Shown here piece after piece: positions 16,298 to 25,900 of a stretch of 64,000 bases of DNA. The notes below the pieces were generated by a model. It made no database searches and was not told the DNA's origin. It saw nothing but the letters and a program-made list of their open reading frames with translations. A program made the position numbers and the translations under genes. Within the stretch, counting starts at the first letter, position 1. Each line of letters opens with the position of its first letter. The stretch is from Acidobacteriaceae bacterium KBS 146. GTDB taxonomy: Bacteria > Acidobacteriota > Terriglobia > Terriglobales > Acidobacteriaceae. The stretch is taken from NCBI GenBank assembly GCA_000688615.1, contig JHVA01000001.1, forward strand, positions 3,472,001 through 3,536,000, given 5' to 3'.

Positions 16298-16335
16298 GCG
16301 ATAGAACGCCACCCTTGCGAGAGGCGTTCTATCGC
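16298..16335. terminator. Long perfect hairpin between convergent genes
   Basis: GCGATAGAACGCC (16298-16310) and GGCGTTCTATCGC (16323-16335) pair perfectly over 13 bp with a 12-nt loop. It lies between the RbsD-like gene and htpG, which converge. No T tract follows on either strand. A bidirectional barrier or 3'-end structure is the likely role. Confidence 0.5.
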
Positions 16336-16355
16336 GGCTGGTTTAGTCGGACGCG

Positions 16356-18245
16356 TTAGATCGACTGGTTGAGCACGCGGTTGAGGCGCTTGACGAAGCT
16401 GGCGGGATCTTTCAGCGGCACGCCTTCGAGTAGCAGGGCCTGGTCGAAGAGGAGCCAGGCGGCGTCCTCTACCTTGCCGTTACTCGGATCGGCGAGCAGC
16501 TTTTTGATGATCTCGTGGTCGGGGTTGATCTCAAGCGTGGGTTTCAGCTCGGGAAGGTTCTTCTGCCCCATGGCCTGCATCATCTGGCGCATGCGGGCAG
16601 AGGGCTCGTCCTCGTCGGAGACGATGACCGAGGGGCTGTCGGCGAGGCGTGAAGAGGCACGGACCTCTTTGACGGTATCGCCCAGAGTGGCCTTTAGTCT
16701 CTCAAGCAGCGGCTTGAGCTCTTCGGCCTTTTCGGGTGCGGCTTCGTCTTTGAGATCTTCGCTGGCCGTACCTTTGTTGACAGCTTTGAGTTCGATGTCG
16801 CCGTACTTCTCGATGGTGGAGAAGACGATCTCGTCGATGTCGTCGTCAAGCAGAAGGACTTCGATGTTCTTCTTCTTGTAGATCTCAAGCAGCGGCGAGT
16901 TTCGCAGGATGCTCTCGGTGCCGCCGGTGATGTAGTAAAGTGCCTTCTGCTCGGGCTCCATCCGTGCCTTGGCCTCGGCAAACGAGGTGAGGCCTTCCAC
17001 TTTGGTGGACTTGAACCGGACGAGATCGAGGAGTGTTTCACGATTGGCGAAGTCGCCGTAGAGTCCTTCCTTGAGCGGACGGTTGTACTCGGCGATAAAC
17101 TGTGCGTACTTGTCCTTGTCGTTCTCGGCGATGTTCTTCAGCTCGGAGAGAATCTTTTTAACGCTGGCGGTTTTGATGCTGGTGAGCACCTTGTTCTGCT
17201 GCAGGATCTCGCGTGAGACGTTCAGCGGCAGGTCTTCGGAGTCGATGATGCCACGAACGAACCGGAGGTAGGGCGGCAGCAGTTCCTTGGAGTCGTCCAT
17301 GATGAAGACGCGCCTGACGTAGAGTTTGACGCCGGTCTTGTAATCGGCCTGGTAGAGGTCCATCGGGGCCTTCGCAGGGATGAAGAAGAGCGTCGTGTAC
17401 TCAAGCGTGCCTTCGGCGCGGGTGTGGAACCAGAAGAGCGGGTCTTCCCAGTCGCCGGTGATGGATTTGTAGAACTCCTTATAGTCCTCGTCCTTCAGCT
17501 CAGACTTGGGCCGCTGCCACATGGCGGAGGCGGCGTTGACCTGCTCGGTGGTGCGGGTCTTGATGGACTCTTTTTTCTCGGCGTTCCACTCGCTCTTGTC
17601 GTAGGTGAGGAAGATGGGGAAGGCGATGTGGTTGGAGTACTTCTTGACGATCTCCTGGAGCCGCCAGCTGTTGGCGTACTGCGCGCCTTCGTCGTTGAAG
17701 TGGATCAGGACGGTGGTGCCTGCGCTCTTTCGTGCGGCCTCTCCTGACACCTCTTCGATATCGAAGCCGGTCTTGCCGTCGGAAGTCCACTTGTAGGTCT
17801 CGTCTTCACCCGCCTTGCGAGAGAAGACTTCGACCTTGTCGGCGACCATGAAGACAGAGTAGAAGCCGACGCCGAATTGGCCGATGAGATTGGAGTCCTT
17901 CCTGGCGTCTCCGGACAGCTGCGAGAGAAAGTTCTTGGTTCCGGAGCGGGCAATGGTCCCGAGATGAGAGATGAGGTCTTCCTCATTCATGCCGATGCCG
18001 GTATCGGAGATGGTGAGGGTCTTCGCCTCCTCGTTGAGTTCGAGGTCGATGCGGGGTGAGTCGATGCCGTTACCAACGAGGGCTTTGTACTTGTCCTCGG
18101 TAAGGGTAAGGTGACGCAGCTTGTCGAGAGCGTCGGAGGAGTTGGAGATCAGCTCACGGAGAAAGATCTCCGGGTGGGAGTAGAGAGAGTGAACGATGAG
18201 GTGGAGGAGCTGGCTTACTTCTGTTTGAAATTCACGCTTAGACAT
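16356..18245 (-). CDS. htpG: Hsp90-family molecular chaperone
   Basis: 629 aa from the ATG at 18245, where the conserved N-terminus (MSKREFQTEVSQLLHLIVHS) begins. The frame stays open for another 139 codons upstream, but that part overlaps the preceding TPR gene and is not Hsp90-like. The ATPase domain carries LRELISNSSDALDKLR, the DTGIGMNEEDL lid region, GTIARSGTK and IGQFGVGFYSVFMVA. The middle domain has the catalytic Arg region VRRVFIMDD and RGIIDSEDLPLNVSRE. It folds client proteins as a homodimer under stress. No clear ribosome site is visible, and GATAAT stands only 10 nt before the ATG, so the transcript may have a very short leader. Confidence 0.96.
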   Translation of the reverse strand: MSKREFQTEVSQLLHLIVHSLYSHPEIFLRELISNSSDALDKLRHLTLTEDKYKALVGNGIDSPRIDLELNEEAKTLTISDTGIGMNEEDLISHLGTIARSGTKNFLSQLSGDARKDSNLIGQFGVGFYSVFMVADKVEVFSRKAGEDETYKWTSDGKTGFDIEEVSGEAARKSAGTTVLIHFNDEGAQYANSWRLQEIVKKYSNHIAFPIFLTYDKSEWNAEKKESIKTRTTEQVNAASAMWQRPKSELKDEDYKEFYKSITGDWEDPLFWFHTRAEGTLEYTTLFFIPAKAPMDLYQADYKTGVKLYVRRVFIMDDSKELLPPYLRFVRGIIDSEDLPLNVSREILQQNKVLTSIKTASVKKILSELKNIAENDKDKYAQFIAEYNRPLKEGLYGDFANRETLLDLVRFKSTKVEGLTSFAEAKARMEPEQKALYYITGGTESILRNSPLLEIYKKKNIEVLLLDDDIDEIVFSTIEKYGDIELKAVNKGTASEDLKDEAAPEKAEELKPLLERLKATLGDTVKEVRASSRLADSPSVIVSDEDEPSARMRQMMQAMGQKNLPELKPTLEINPDHEIIKKLLADPSNGKVEDAAWLLFDQALLLEGVPLKDPASFVKRLNRVLNQSI

Positions 18246-18309
18246 ATCGATATCTATTATCGCCAAGAGGAAATGGCAATGCCAGAGAACAGTCGTATCT
18301 TGCGGATAT

Positions 18310-19956
18310 CTAGAGGGCGGCGATGGTGAGTTCGGTGTCGGCGTGCTGCCAGGCCTGACGGAACTCGCTTTCTGCCTGGGAGGCTGCGCTGGATTTCTTC
18401 TGGGCGAGCAGGCTCTGCCAGAGGCCGTAGAGGGAGCGCGGATTTCCGGGGTTGAGGTGGAGATCATGCCGGAAGACGCTCTCGGCTTCGGCAGGCTGGT
18501 TGTTCCGGAGCAGGGCTCCGCCAAGGGATTCGCGAACGGGGTAGTACCAGTCAGAGGGTTCGTTGTAGGTGAAGGTGTCGTTGAGAGCGACCGCCTTGCG
18601 CCACATTGTGATGGCATCCACTTTTTTGCCCTGAGCCTCGAGAATTCGTGCATCGAGCACATCGAGCGCGAGCTGAAGTGCGGACTTCGCGGGATTCAGA
18701 AAGTCGGGGATGGCGTCTGCGGGGAGGGTTTTGACGGCATGAGCAAGGGCGGCTCGTTCCTGCTGCGCGTTGAGAATCTGTCGCTGGGCGGCGTAGGCCG
18801 ATCCGCGAGCGTAGTGCCAGAAGGCGGTGAGGAACTTGAGGTTGGAAGGAGGCATCGGAGCAGAGAGGATGGTCTGCCACTGCTGGAAGCGCACCAGCAT
18901 CCAGGGCTGCGTCGGTGTGTACCACTCGACCTCGGGCAAAACTTTGATCCGGGGCAGGACGTGATCGACCAGTTCTTTCGCAGCCCGTTGTGTGCATGCG
19001 TTGTTGCCTTCCATCGAGCAGGACGATGCCAAAAAGTGCATGTTGTGGGTGTAGTACATGCTGTCGTACATGTTGGCGACCCCTTCAAGATTCTGTGACT
19101 TGAAGTAGGCGCGGTCGGCGGCGACGGCACGTTGGTTGGCCAGCGCAGAGCCATTGAAGTTCCCGGTGCGCTGATAGGTGTGAGCGGGCATGTGGACAAG
19201 ATGGCCGGCCGCGGGAGTGGCGCTCTCGAGGTACTTTGCAGCGGCGAGCGCAATCTCGGGATGGGGAGATGCTTCGGTAGCGTGGATCAGGAGATGATTT
19301 GCGCCGACGTGATGAGGGTCTTTGCGAAGCACGGTTTCGAGGGTCGAGACGATCTCTTCCGTGTGAGGCCCAGGCTGGCCGGAGGGAGACCAGAGCTTCC
19401 ACGGGTTGAGATCCATGAGTGACTCGGCATAGAGAGTCGCCGCGTCTAGGTCATTTGGATAATTGCCGGTGAGCGATTTCATGGCGGAGGCATACGCGTT
19501 GCCCTCCACGGTGATCTCGTTGCTGGTTCCTGAGTAGCGGGTAGAGAGCGCGGCGATGTAGTCGCGCTCCGGCTTCGACTGAGCAAGGGAGCGCGCTTTG
19601 GCGAGCGCATTCATAGCCTGTTGGCTACGCACGTGACCGATGTCGATGTCGTTATAGTTAGGACCGACGGCAAGGGCGACGCCCCAGAGCGGCATGGGAG
19701 CGGACGGGTCGAGATCGGCAGCCCTCTGGAAGGAACGACGGGCCTCCTCGTGATTGAAGGCCCAGATGTAGTCGAGGCCCTGATTAAAGTATTTTTGCGC
19801 TTCGGGGCTGGAGGTCTTGATGGGATGGTTGGAGTTTCCAATTCCCTGGACGAGAGGAACCGGGCGACTGTCGGGAGCGTCATGATCGTGCGCCATCTGC
19901 ATCTGTGCGATGAGAGGCGAGGAAGCGAGCAGAGCAACAGCAGTCAGGAGTTTCAT
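18310..19956 (-). CDS. Secreted TPR-repeat protein
   Basis: 548 aa from the ATG at 19956, giving a signal peptide ending near LLASSPLIAQ; an upstream start at 20001 would bury it. A His/Asp-rich stretch follows (MQMAHDHDAPD). Recognisable TPR units include AQKYFNQGLDYIWAFNHEEARRSFQRAADLDP (about residues 55-86) and the C-terminal PAEAESVFRHDLHLNPGNPRSLYGLW. Motifs such as HLLIHATEASPHPEIAL and GHLVHMPAHTYQRTGNF are shared by a family of periplasmic TPR proteins common in soil bacteria. No enzymatic role is known; it probably acts as a periplasmic interaction scaffold. It ends 65 nt before htpG on the same strand. Confidence 0.8.
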   Translation of the reverse strand: MKLLTAVALLASSPLIAQMQMAHDHDAPDSRPVPLVQGIGNSNHPIKTSSPEAQKYFNQGLDYIWAFNHEEARRSFQRAADLDPSAPMPLWGVALAVGPNYNDIDIGHVRSQQAMNALAKARSLAQSKPERDYIAALSTRYSGTSNEITVEGNAYASAMKSLTGNYPNDLDAATLYAESLMDLNPWKLWSPSGQPGPHTEEIVSTLETVLRKDPHHVGANHLLIHATEASPHPEIALAAAKYLESATPAAGHLVHMPAHTYQRTGNFNGSALANQRAVAADRAYFKSQNLEGVANMYDSMYYTHNMHFLASSCSMEGNNACTQRAAKELVDHVLPRIKVLPEVEWYTPTQPWMLVRFQQWQTILSAPMPPSNLKFLTAFWHYARGSAYAAQRQILNAQQERAALAHAVKTLPADAIPDFLNPAKSALQLALDVLDARILEAQGKKVDAITMWRKAVALNDTFTYNEPSDWYYPVRESLGGALLRNNQPAEAESVFRHDLHLNPGNPRSLYGLWQSLLAQKKSSAASQAESEFRQAWQHADTELTIAAL

Positions 19957-20032
19957 GATCGGTCTCGTGCTTATCGAAGCGCGTTGATGTTCTGTGATCA
20001 CAGACTACAGAATGGAGTGCAAGGCAATCCGT

Positions 20033-20494
20033 ATGGGGACAGATACCAGGGTTTCAAAGATAATTTACGCGCCTCCAGAGAGACTGTATCAAGCATTTCT
20101 GGATCCGGCTCTCTTAGCGACGTGGAGAGTTCCTGACAACATGACGGCACGTGTCAATTCATTCGAGCCCCGCGAGGGTGGAAAGTACTGCATCACGTTG
20201 ACATACAGATCTGGCGAGGAGTCGGCGTACGGTAAGAGTACTCCCGGCACGGACACGTTTCGTGGAGTGTTCGTCAGGCTGGTTCCAAATGAAGAGATCA
20301 TAGAGAAGATCGAGTTTGAGTCATCGGACGCGAAGTACATTGGCGAGATGACGATGACCACCACACTGACGAAGGTTGCTGGAGGGTGTGAGGTGACGGT
20401 GCTGTGCGAGGATCTGCCGCGCGGCATTCGTCCGGAAGATAACGAAGAGGGTTGCAGGATGGCGCTCAAGAACCTAGCGCGGTTGGTTGAATAG
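20033..20494 (+). CDS. SRPBCC/AHSA1-family protein
   Basis: 153 aa from the ATG at 20033; in-frame starts at 20012 and 19994 are alternatives. It shows the START-like AHSA1 pattern: APPERLYQAFLDPALLATWRVPDNMTARVNSFEPREGGKY, then FRGVFVRLVPNEEIIEKIEF and MTMTTTLTKVAGGCEVTVLCEDLP, ending in a long helix with ALKNLARLVE. Family members bind hydrophobic ligands or Hsp90; the ligand here is unknown. It sits near htpG but is divergent from the TPR gene between them, so an Hsp90 link is only a suggestion. Cytoplasmic. Confidence 0.85.
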   Translation: MGTDTRVSKIIYAPPERLYQAFLDPALLATWRVPDNMTARVNSFEPREGGKYCITLTYRSGEESAYGKSTPGTDTFRGVFVRLVPNEEIIEKIEFESSDAKYIGEMTMTTTLTKVAGGCEVTVLCEDLPRGIRPEDNEEGCRMALKNLARLVE

Positions 20495-20505
20495 ATGGGA
20501 GCATA

Positions 20506-20537
20506 CCCACCCCCGGCGAGAAGACGCTAAGGGTGGG
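20506..20537 (+). repeat. Intergenic stem element of the GCTAAGGGTGGGC type
   Basis: CCCACCC (20506-20512) and GGGTGGG (20531-20537) form a stem that includes GCTAAGGGTGGGCAC. A related sequence in the same orientation occurs at 50168-50234 (CCCCATC ... GCTAAGGTGGGC). The element may also stop transcription of the SRPBCC gene. Confidence 0.4.
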
Positions 20538-20575
20538 CACCGGTTCTGGAGCTTATCGGACAAGCATGAAGGTGT

Positions 20576-21934
20576 TCAGGCGATGGTCTGCTGATCGAGC
20601 AGACCATCCGCGATCACCAGAGCGTTGTCGAGTGCGATGACGGCTTTGTCGATGTCCTCTTTCTCGACGATGAGAGGCGGGGCCAGGACAAAGTGGCTCA
20701 TCCAGGCCTGCATGACGACACCTTCGCCCAGCATCTTTGCGGCGATCTGTTCGACAACGATCGGTTTTCCGTCCAGCTTCTCCTGCCATGTGTTGAAGGG
20801 CGTCTTGAGTTTCTGGTCCTTCACCAGCTCGACGGCCCAGAAGAGGCCGATCCCGCGGACGTCGCCGATAGACGGATGTTTGGGCTTGAGCGCGTTCAGC
20901 TTTTCGCCGAGGTAGGCTCCCATCTCGTTGGCACGATCGACGAGGTTGAGCCGCCGCATCTCATGGATGGTGGCGACCGCGGGGCCGAGCGTCATGGGGT
21001 GGGCTTCGTAGGTGTGACCGTGGGCGAAGTAATTGTCTTCAAAGAAGTCAGCGATCTTCTGGGTGGTGGCGCATAGCCCGAGTGGAACGTAAGCCGACGT
21101 AATGCCCTTCGCGGTGGTAAGGATATCGGGTTTGAGGTCCCAGTTGTCGATGGCGAACCACTTGCCGGTGCGTCCCCAGCCGCTCATGACTTCGTCAGCG
21201 ATCAGCAGGACGCCGTGTTTGTCGCAGACCTCGCGCAGCTTCTTGAAGTAGCCCTTGGGAGGAATGAGAACACCATTGGTTCCAACCACGGGTTCGACAA
21301 TTACTGCGGCGACGTCGCTCTCGTTGGAGATCATGTAGTCGAGATAGTCGGCGCAGGCGATTCCGCAGTCGGGGTAGGTGTGCTTGAGCGGGCACTTGTA
21401 GCAGTTGACCTCGGGAGAAAAGATCATCCCCTGGCCCTTGCCGCGGGGTTCGACAGGCCAGCGGCGAGGATCACCGGTCGCAGCGATCGACATCGAGGTA
21501 GAGCCGTGATAGCTGCGATAACGCGAGATGATCTTGGTCTTGCCGGTATACATGCGTGCAATTTTGAAGGCGGCCTCATTGGCGTCGGTGCCGGAGGTAG
21601 TGAAGAAGAACTTGGTGATTCCCTCGGGCAAGACCTCGAGCAGCAGCTTCGACAGCTCGGCGCGTGCTGTGGTGGCGTAAAAGGGCGCCGCGTAAGCGAG
21701 AGTTTCAGCCTGCTTCTTGATGGACTCGATGACAGCCAGGTTGTTGTGACCGAGGTTGGAGCACATGAGTTGTGAGGAGAAGTCGAGGAAGCGCTTCCCG
21801 TTGCCGTCGGTGAAGTAGCAGCCGTCGGCAGACACGAGATGGTTTGGGTTCCAGAACTTCTGCTTCCGCCAAGTTCCGTAGTTGTGGTCTTTAGTGAGCT
21901 GAATGACTTCCTGAGAGGTGAGCTGTTCTGACAT
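20576..21934 (-). CDS. Class III PLP-dependent aminotransferase (omega-amino acid or taurine type)
   Basis: 452 aa with GGAG upstream of the ATG at 21934. Class III signatures: TTSGTDANEAAFKIAR (phosphate loop), YRSYHGST, LIADEVMSGWGRTGKWFA with the PLP Asp, and the Schiff-base Lys in TTAKGITSAYVPLG. A cysteine-rich insert (NCYKCPLKHTYPDCGIAC, about residues 175-195) resembles taurine-pyruvate aminotransferases and related omega-amino acid enzymes. It would move the terminal amino group of an omega-amino acid to pyruvate or another keto acid, giving a semialdehyde. It lies 69 nt downstream of a GntR/FCD regulator on the same strand and probably belongs to the catabolic island to its right. 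Confidence 0.88.
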   Translation of the reverse strand: MSEQLTSQEVIQLTKDHNYGTWRKQKFWNPNHLVSADGCYFTDGNGKRFLDFSSQLMCSNLGHNNLAVIESIKKQAETLAYAAPFYATTARAELSKLLLEVLPEGITKFFFTTSGTDANEAAFKIARMYTGKTKIISRYRSYHGSTSMSIAATGDPRRWPVEPRGKGQGMIFSPEVNCYKCPLKHTYPDCGIACADYLDYMISNESDVAAVIVEPVVGTNGVLIPPKGYFKKLREVCDKHGVLLIADEVMSGWGRTGKWFAIDNWDLKPDILTTAKGITSAYVPLGLCATTQKIADFFEDNYFAHGHTYEAHPMTLGPAVATIHEMRRLNLVDRANEMGAYLGEKLNALKPKHPSIGDVRGIGLFWAVELVKDQKLKTPFNTWQEKLDGKPIVVEQIAAKMLGEGVVMQAWMSHFVLAPPLIVEKEDIDKAVIALDNALVIADGLLDQQTIA

Positions 21935-22003
21935 GGAGGCTCCGTGCTTTATGCGAGATGAATGGATGCTGTCGGGTTACAGGACAAGAGTGAAGATGCA
22001 AAT

Positions 22004-22726
22004 CTAAGTCTGGCGAGTATGGGAATGTGCGTTGGAGATGGTTCCATCGAGAGAGCTGTTGGCATCGAAGACAGCCTCGCCGAAGCGGATGGCGCTCATT
22101 AGCAGGCTGGCGCTACGCTCGATCGCCATTCGGATATGTTCGCTGGCCCGACAGCGGGCCTCCGCGGCATCGCGGTCGCAGATGGCATCGACGATGCGGA
22201 TATGTTCAGCGACCAGGGCCGGACCATAGGATTCGAACGGAAGACCAAGATAGAAGAAGCGCATTAACCGTATGTGGATGTTGCTGACGACGTCATAGAG
22301 CCGCTTGTTGCGCGTGGACTGTGCGATAAGCGTGTGCAGCTGATAGTTGGTCTGGATGAACTCCCGATAGCTTGAGCGATCTCCGACACGGTACTCATAG
22401 GTGCCTAATTTCTTCATCTCTTCCAGTTCTTCGTCCTTGGCGCGCTCTGCTGCAAGGGCTGCGGCTTCGGGTTCAAAGATCAGCTGCATCTCTTCCAGAT
22501 CGTGAAACTCCGCGACCGAGAGAGGTGCGATCATATAGCCACGGAATGGAATGATGCGGATGAGTCCTTCGTGTTCGAGGCGGCGGCAGGCCTCGCGAAC
22601 CGGAGTGCGGCTCGCGGTATAAAGGCGACCAAATTCAGCCTCGGAGAAGGCGCGTCCGGGTGTGAGCTCACATTCGACGATGTCTTGACGGAGCTTACGA
22701 TAGAGGGGTTCTACGATGCTTTCCAT
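22004..22726 (-). CDS. GntR-family regulator with FCD ligand domain
   Basis: 240 aa with GGAG before the ATG at 22726. Residues 5-70 are a winged helix (LYRKLRQDIVECELTPGRAFSEAEFGRLYTASRTPVREACRRLEHEGLIRII in outline). Residues 80-215 form the all-helical FCD domain, with the metal/ligand pattern seen as QTNYQLHTLIAQST, AEHIRIVDAICDRD and ASEHIRMAIERS. FCD regulators bind carboxylic or amino acids and normally repress adjacent catabolic genes. It is divergent from the TonB receptor gene. The site ATCAGTATACAGAT at 22820-22833, next to that gene's promoter, fits the GTATAC-centred operators of this group. Confidence 0.92.
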   Translation of the reverse strand: MESIVEPLYRKLRQDIVECELTPGRAFSEAEFGRLYTASRTPVREACRRLEHEGLIRIIPFRGYMIAPLSVAEFHDLEEMQLIFEPEAAALAAERAKDEELEEMKKLGTYEYRVGDRSSYREFIQTNYQLHTLIAQSTRNKRLYDVVSNIHIRLMRFFYLGLPFESYGPALVAEHIRIVDAICDRDAAEARCRASEHIRMAIERSASLLMSAIRFGEAVFDANSSLDGTISNAHSHTRQT

Positions 22727-22819
22727 TGCGACTCCACAGAGAAAGCTGAATGGTTGGGTCGACCAACTCAGTCAGGATAAATGCGGCAAGTGCACCGCGA
22801 CGGTATGGAAATTTTTGAA

Positions 22820-22864
22820 ATCAGTATACAGATTGTTGACAGGTTGCACGGAGCCGTATATGGT
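22820..22864 (+). promoter_or_regulatory. TonB-receptor operon promoter with GTATAC operator
   Basis: TTGACA (22836-22841) and TATGGT (22859-22864) are 17 nt apart, a strong sigma-70 promoter reading into the receptor gene. Two nucleotides upstream of the -35 box lies ATCAGTATACAGAT (22820-22833), a near-perfect palindrome centred on GTATAC. It is the likely binding site of the divergent GntR/FCD regulator. Confidence 0.65.
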
Positions 22865-22968
22865 CTCCCCAATCCCGTCGTAGAAGTACCCATGCTGTTC
22901 ACGCACCTCTTGCGGGTGCACGAGCTACACCTCTTTGTACCGGTTTTACATGACCTCGGAGGTTGGTG

Positions 22969-25900
22969 ATGCGTGAGGCCTTTGTGTTTCGTCCCCTAAC
23001 GTTTTCGTTTGCCGCCGCAGCTCGCTGGATCTTCCCCGTTCTGGTGACAATTGCGCTGCTTTGCGGATCGTGTGCACTCTTTGCGCAGGCGACGGGACAG
23101 ATCAGCGGCGTGGTCTCGGATCCAGCCGGGCAGGTTATGCCGGGTGTCCGGATCGAACTTACCAACGTGGCCACGGCGGAGACACGGAACACGACAACCG
23201 TGGCCGACGGAACGTATGCGTTTCCTCTGGTGAATCCTGGAACGTACCAGGTGAAAGCGACAGCAACCGGTTTCAAGACCGTGCTTGTGGATCAGGTTCT
23301 GGTCCAGGTCAATGGCACCTCGCGTGTCGATGTGCATCTGGCGATCGGCGGAGTTGTGGAAGAGGTGACTGTGACGGGCGCAGCTCCGCTGGTGGAGACA
23401 GGGAATGCGACTCTCGGCACAGTGGTCGATCATCAGGCGGTGGTGGATCTTCCCTTGAACGGCCGCAACTTTGCACAATTGGGAACGCTGATTCCGGGCG
23501 TGATCGCCGCTCCTTCGGCCCTGGGCGGAGCCAATGGAAATGCGACCCCGGGTGGGTTTGGTAATACAACGGGCAGCTTTAACGTGAACGGCATGCGCAA
23601 CCAGTCGAACAGCTTTCTGCTGGATGGGGCGCCGAATAATGACTCGTTCAATAGCGGTTTTGTAATGCGGCCACCGCCCGATGCCATTGAAGAGTTCAAG
23701 ATCATGACACACTCCTACGACGCACAGTACGGGAGGAGCGCAGGAGCGATCGTGAACGTGGTGACGCGCTCTGGAACGAATGCCTGGCATGGCAGTGTGT
23801 GGGAGTTCAACCGTGAGGCTGCGCTGGCGGCGAAGAACTTCTTTACTCCCGCAGGCAAGCCGAATCCGAACTATCAGCAGAACCAGTTCGGCGGGGCAGC
23901 AGGCGGAAAGATCATCCGCGACCGGTTGTTTGTCTTTGGGTTTTATGAGGGCTTCCGTTTGAAGGATGCAACCAGCAACGTGCTGAATCAGCCGGTACTG
24001 AGCCAGGCGATGCGAGGAGGAGACTTTTCCGAGATATCGACGAAGATTATCGATCCACAGAGCGGCAAACAGTTCGCCTATCAGGGGCGTCCGAATGTCA
24101 TCGATCCTGCGCGTATCAGCGCAGTAAGCTCAAATCTGCTGAACAACTACATCCCTCTCCCCAATGCGCCCGGAAACTTCTATACGGCATCGCCACCGAA
24201 TATCGACAACCGCGATATGTGGGGCATCCGCGGAGATCTGAAGCTGGCATCTCATTCTGTGCTCGGACGGTACATGCGATCCCACCAGAATCTGTTTGGG
24301 CCGATTACGCCGTCGAACTTCGCGCCTGCAGGCAATCGTCAAATTATGACCCTGCAGGATGCCATGGGGTCTGATACCTGGGTAATCAATTCACAGATGA
24401 TCAACGTCGCGCGTTATGCGCGACAGTGGATCGATGGCATGCCGAACCAGACCAGTGGACTCGATCTGGCGACCTCGGGCTATGTATTCAAATCCACGAA
24501 CCCTCAGGCTGCAGGTCTGCCGAATGTAACCATCACCAGCTATTTCACGCAGGGTGATGCGCAGCAGCCGTTTGCTTCGCGCAGCAACAGCGTCGATACG
24601 ATCTCGGATGACTTTACTTGGACCAAAGGAAGGCACAACCTGCAGTTTGGCGGCGAGTTCCGTCGCGATGGGATTGGGCTGCTCTATATTAATCGACCCA
24701 ATGGAGCGTTTACCTTCAACGCCAACTTTACCGGCTATGCTTTAGCGGATTTTCTGCTGGGCTATCCCTACATGTTTCAGCAGGGCTCCGGCGATCCGGC
24801 GATGAATGGCAAGTCGTGGACCTATTCCGGGTATGCGCAGGATCAGTTCCGCATCAGCCCGAAGATGACCATTGTTGTTGGCGGACGCTATGAGGTGAAC
24901 CTCCCTTACACAGAGGCCAAGGGACACCTTGCCGCGTTGCATCCCGGCCAGCAGTCAACCGTGCAGCCAAATGCACCGGTGGGTCTGGTGTATCCGGGAG
25001 ATAAAAACACACCGGACGCCACGTACTATGCCGACACTAACAATATCTCCCCCCGGCTGGCAGCGATCTATGATCCAGCGGGCGACGGCAAAACTGTCCT
25101 GCGTGCAGCCTATGGCATCTACTTCGACACGGTTCCCGGGCAAGGAGACTTCTTCCAGAACGGCACCCTGGCACCGCCGTTCCAGCCACTGCAGGAGATC
25201 GACTTCTATCAGCGTCCTGGCAGTGCGGTCACCCCCAACTGGTTTTCGAATCCCTACGCTGGAGTTTCGACTGGGGCCGCTGGATTTCCTCCCGGTTTGA
25301 CCTTCATCGGGTGGGGTCTCCCGCACTCTTATAAAGCGGCGAATATTCAGCACTACAACCTGGGCATCGAACATCAGTTCACACCCCAGATAGGGTTTGA
25401 GTTGGGCTATGTAGGAACGAAAGCCAAACAACTACCAATCTTTATCGAAGTTAACCCGACCAATGTTGTGGCCTCCACTTCGGCGCTCAATGCCTATGCT
25501 GCTGGAAGCCGAGCTGTCTTCCCCTCTTTCGGATTGACTCGTCCTACTTTTTCTGCAGCCAAGAGCTGGTACGACTCGTTACAAGCACGCATGACTCTGC
25601 GAAGCTGGCATCGTGCGACGGCAACAGCCGCGTATACGTGGAGCCGTTCGATCGATGATGTGTCCGGCCTGAATATCGGGAACGATTCGCGCCCGATCTT
25701 GCCGGTGACGATCGGGGACGAGGATTCTATTGATCGCGCGATGACACGGGAACGCGGCAACTCGCTATTCGATACGCGCAATCGTTTCGTACTGAGCTTT
25801 GGATATGAACTTCCTCCACTGCTAGGTAAACCTTCCTACGAGCGCCTGCTGATTGGTGGGTGGCAGATTAACGGAATCTTCCAAGCGCAGTCTGGCAATC

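Noticed and set aside
18246..18309. Heat-shock (sigma-32) promoter before htpG
   Set aside because: No CTTGAA/CCCCAT-like boxes were found. A GATAAT box is close to the ATG but has no acceptable -35 partner.
18246..18662. 139-codon N-terminal extension of htpG
   Set aside because: It overlaps the end of the TPR gene in another frame, is Ser/Thr/Pro-rich and not Hsp90-like. The conserved N-terminus starts at 18245.
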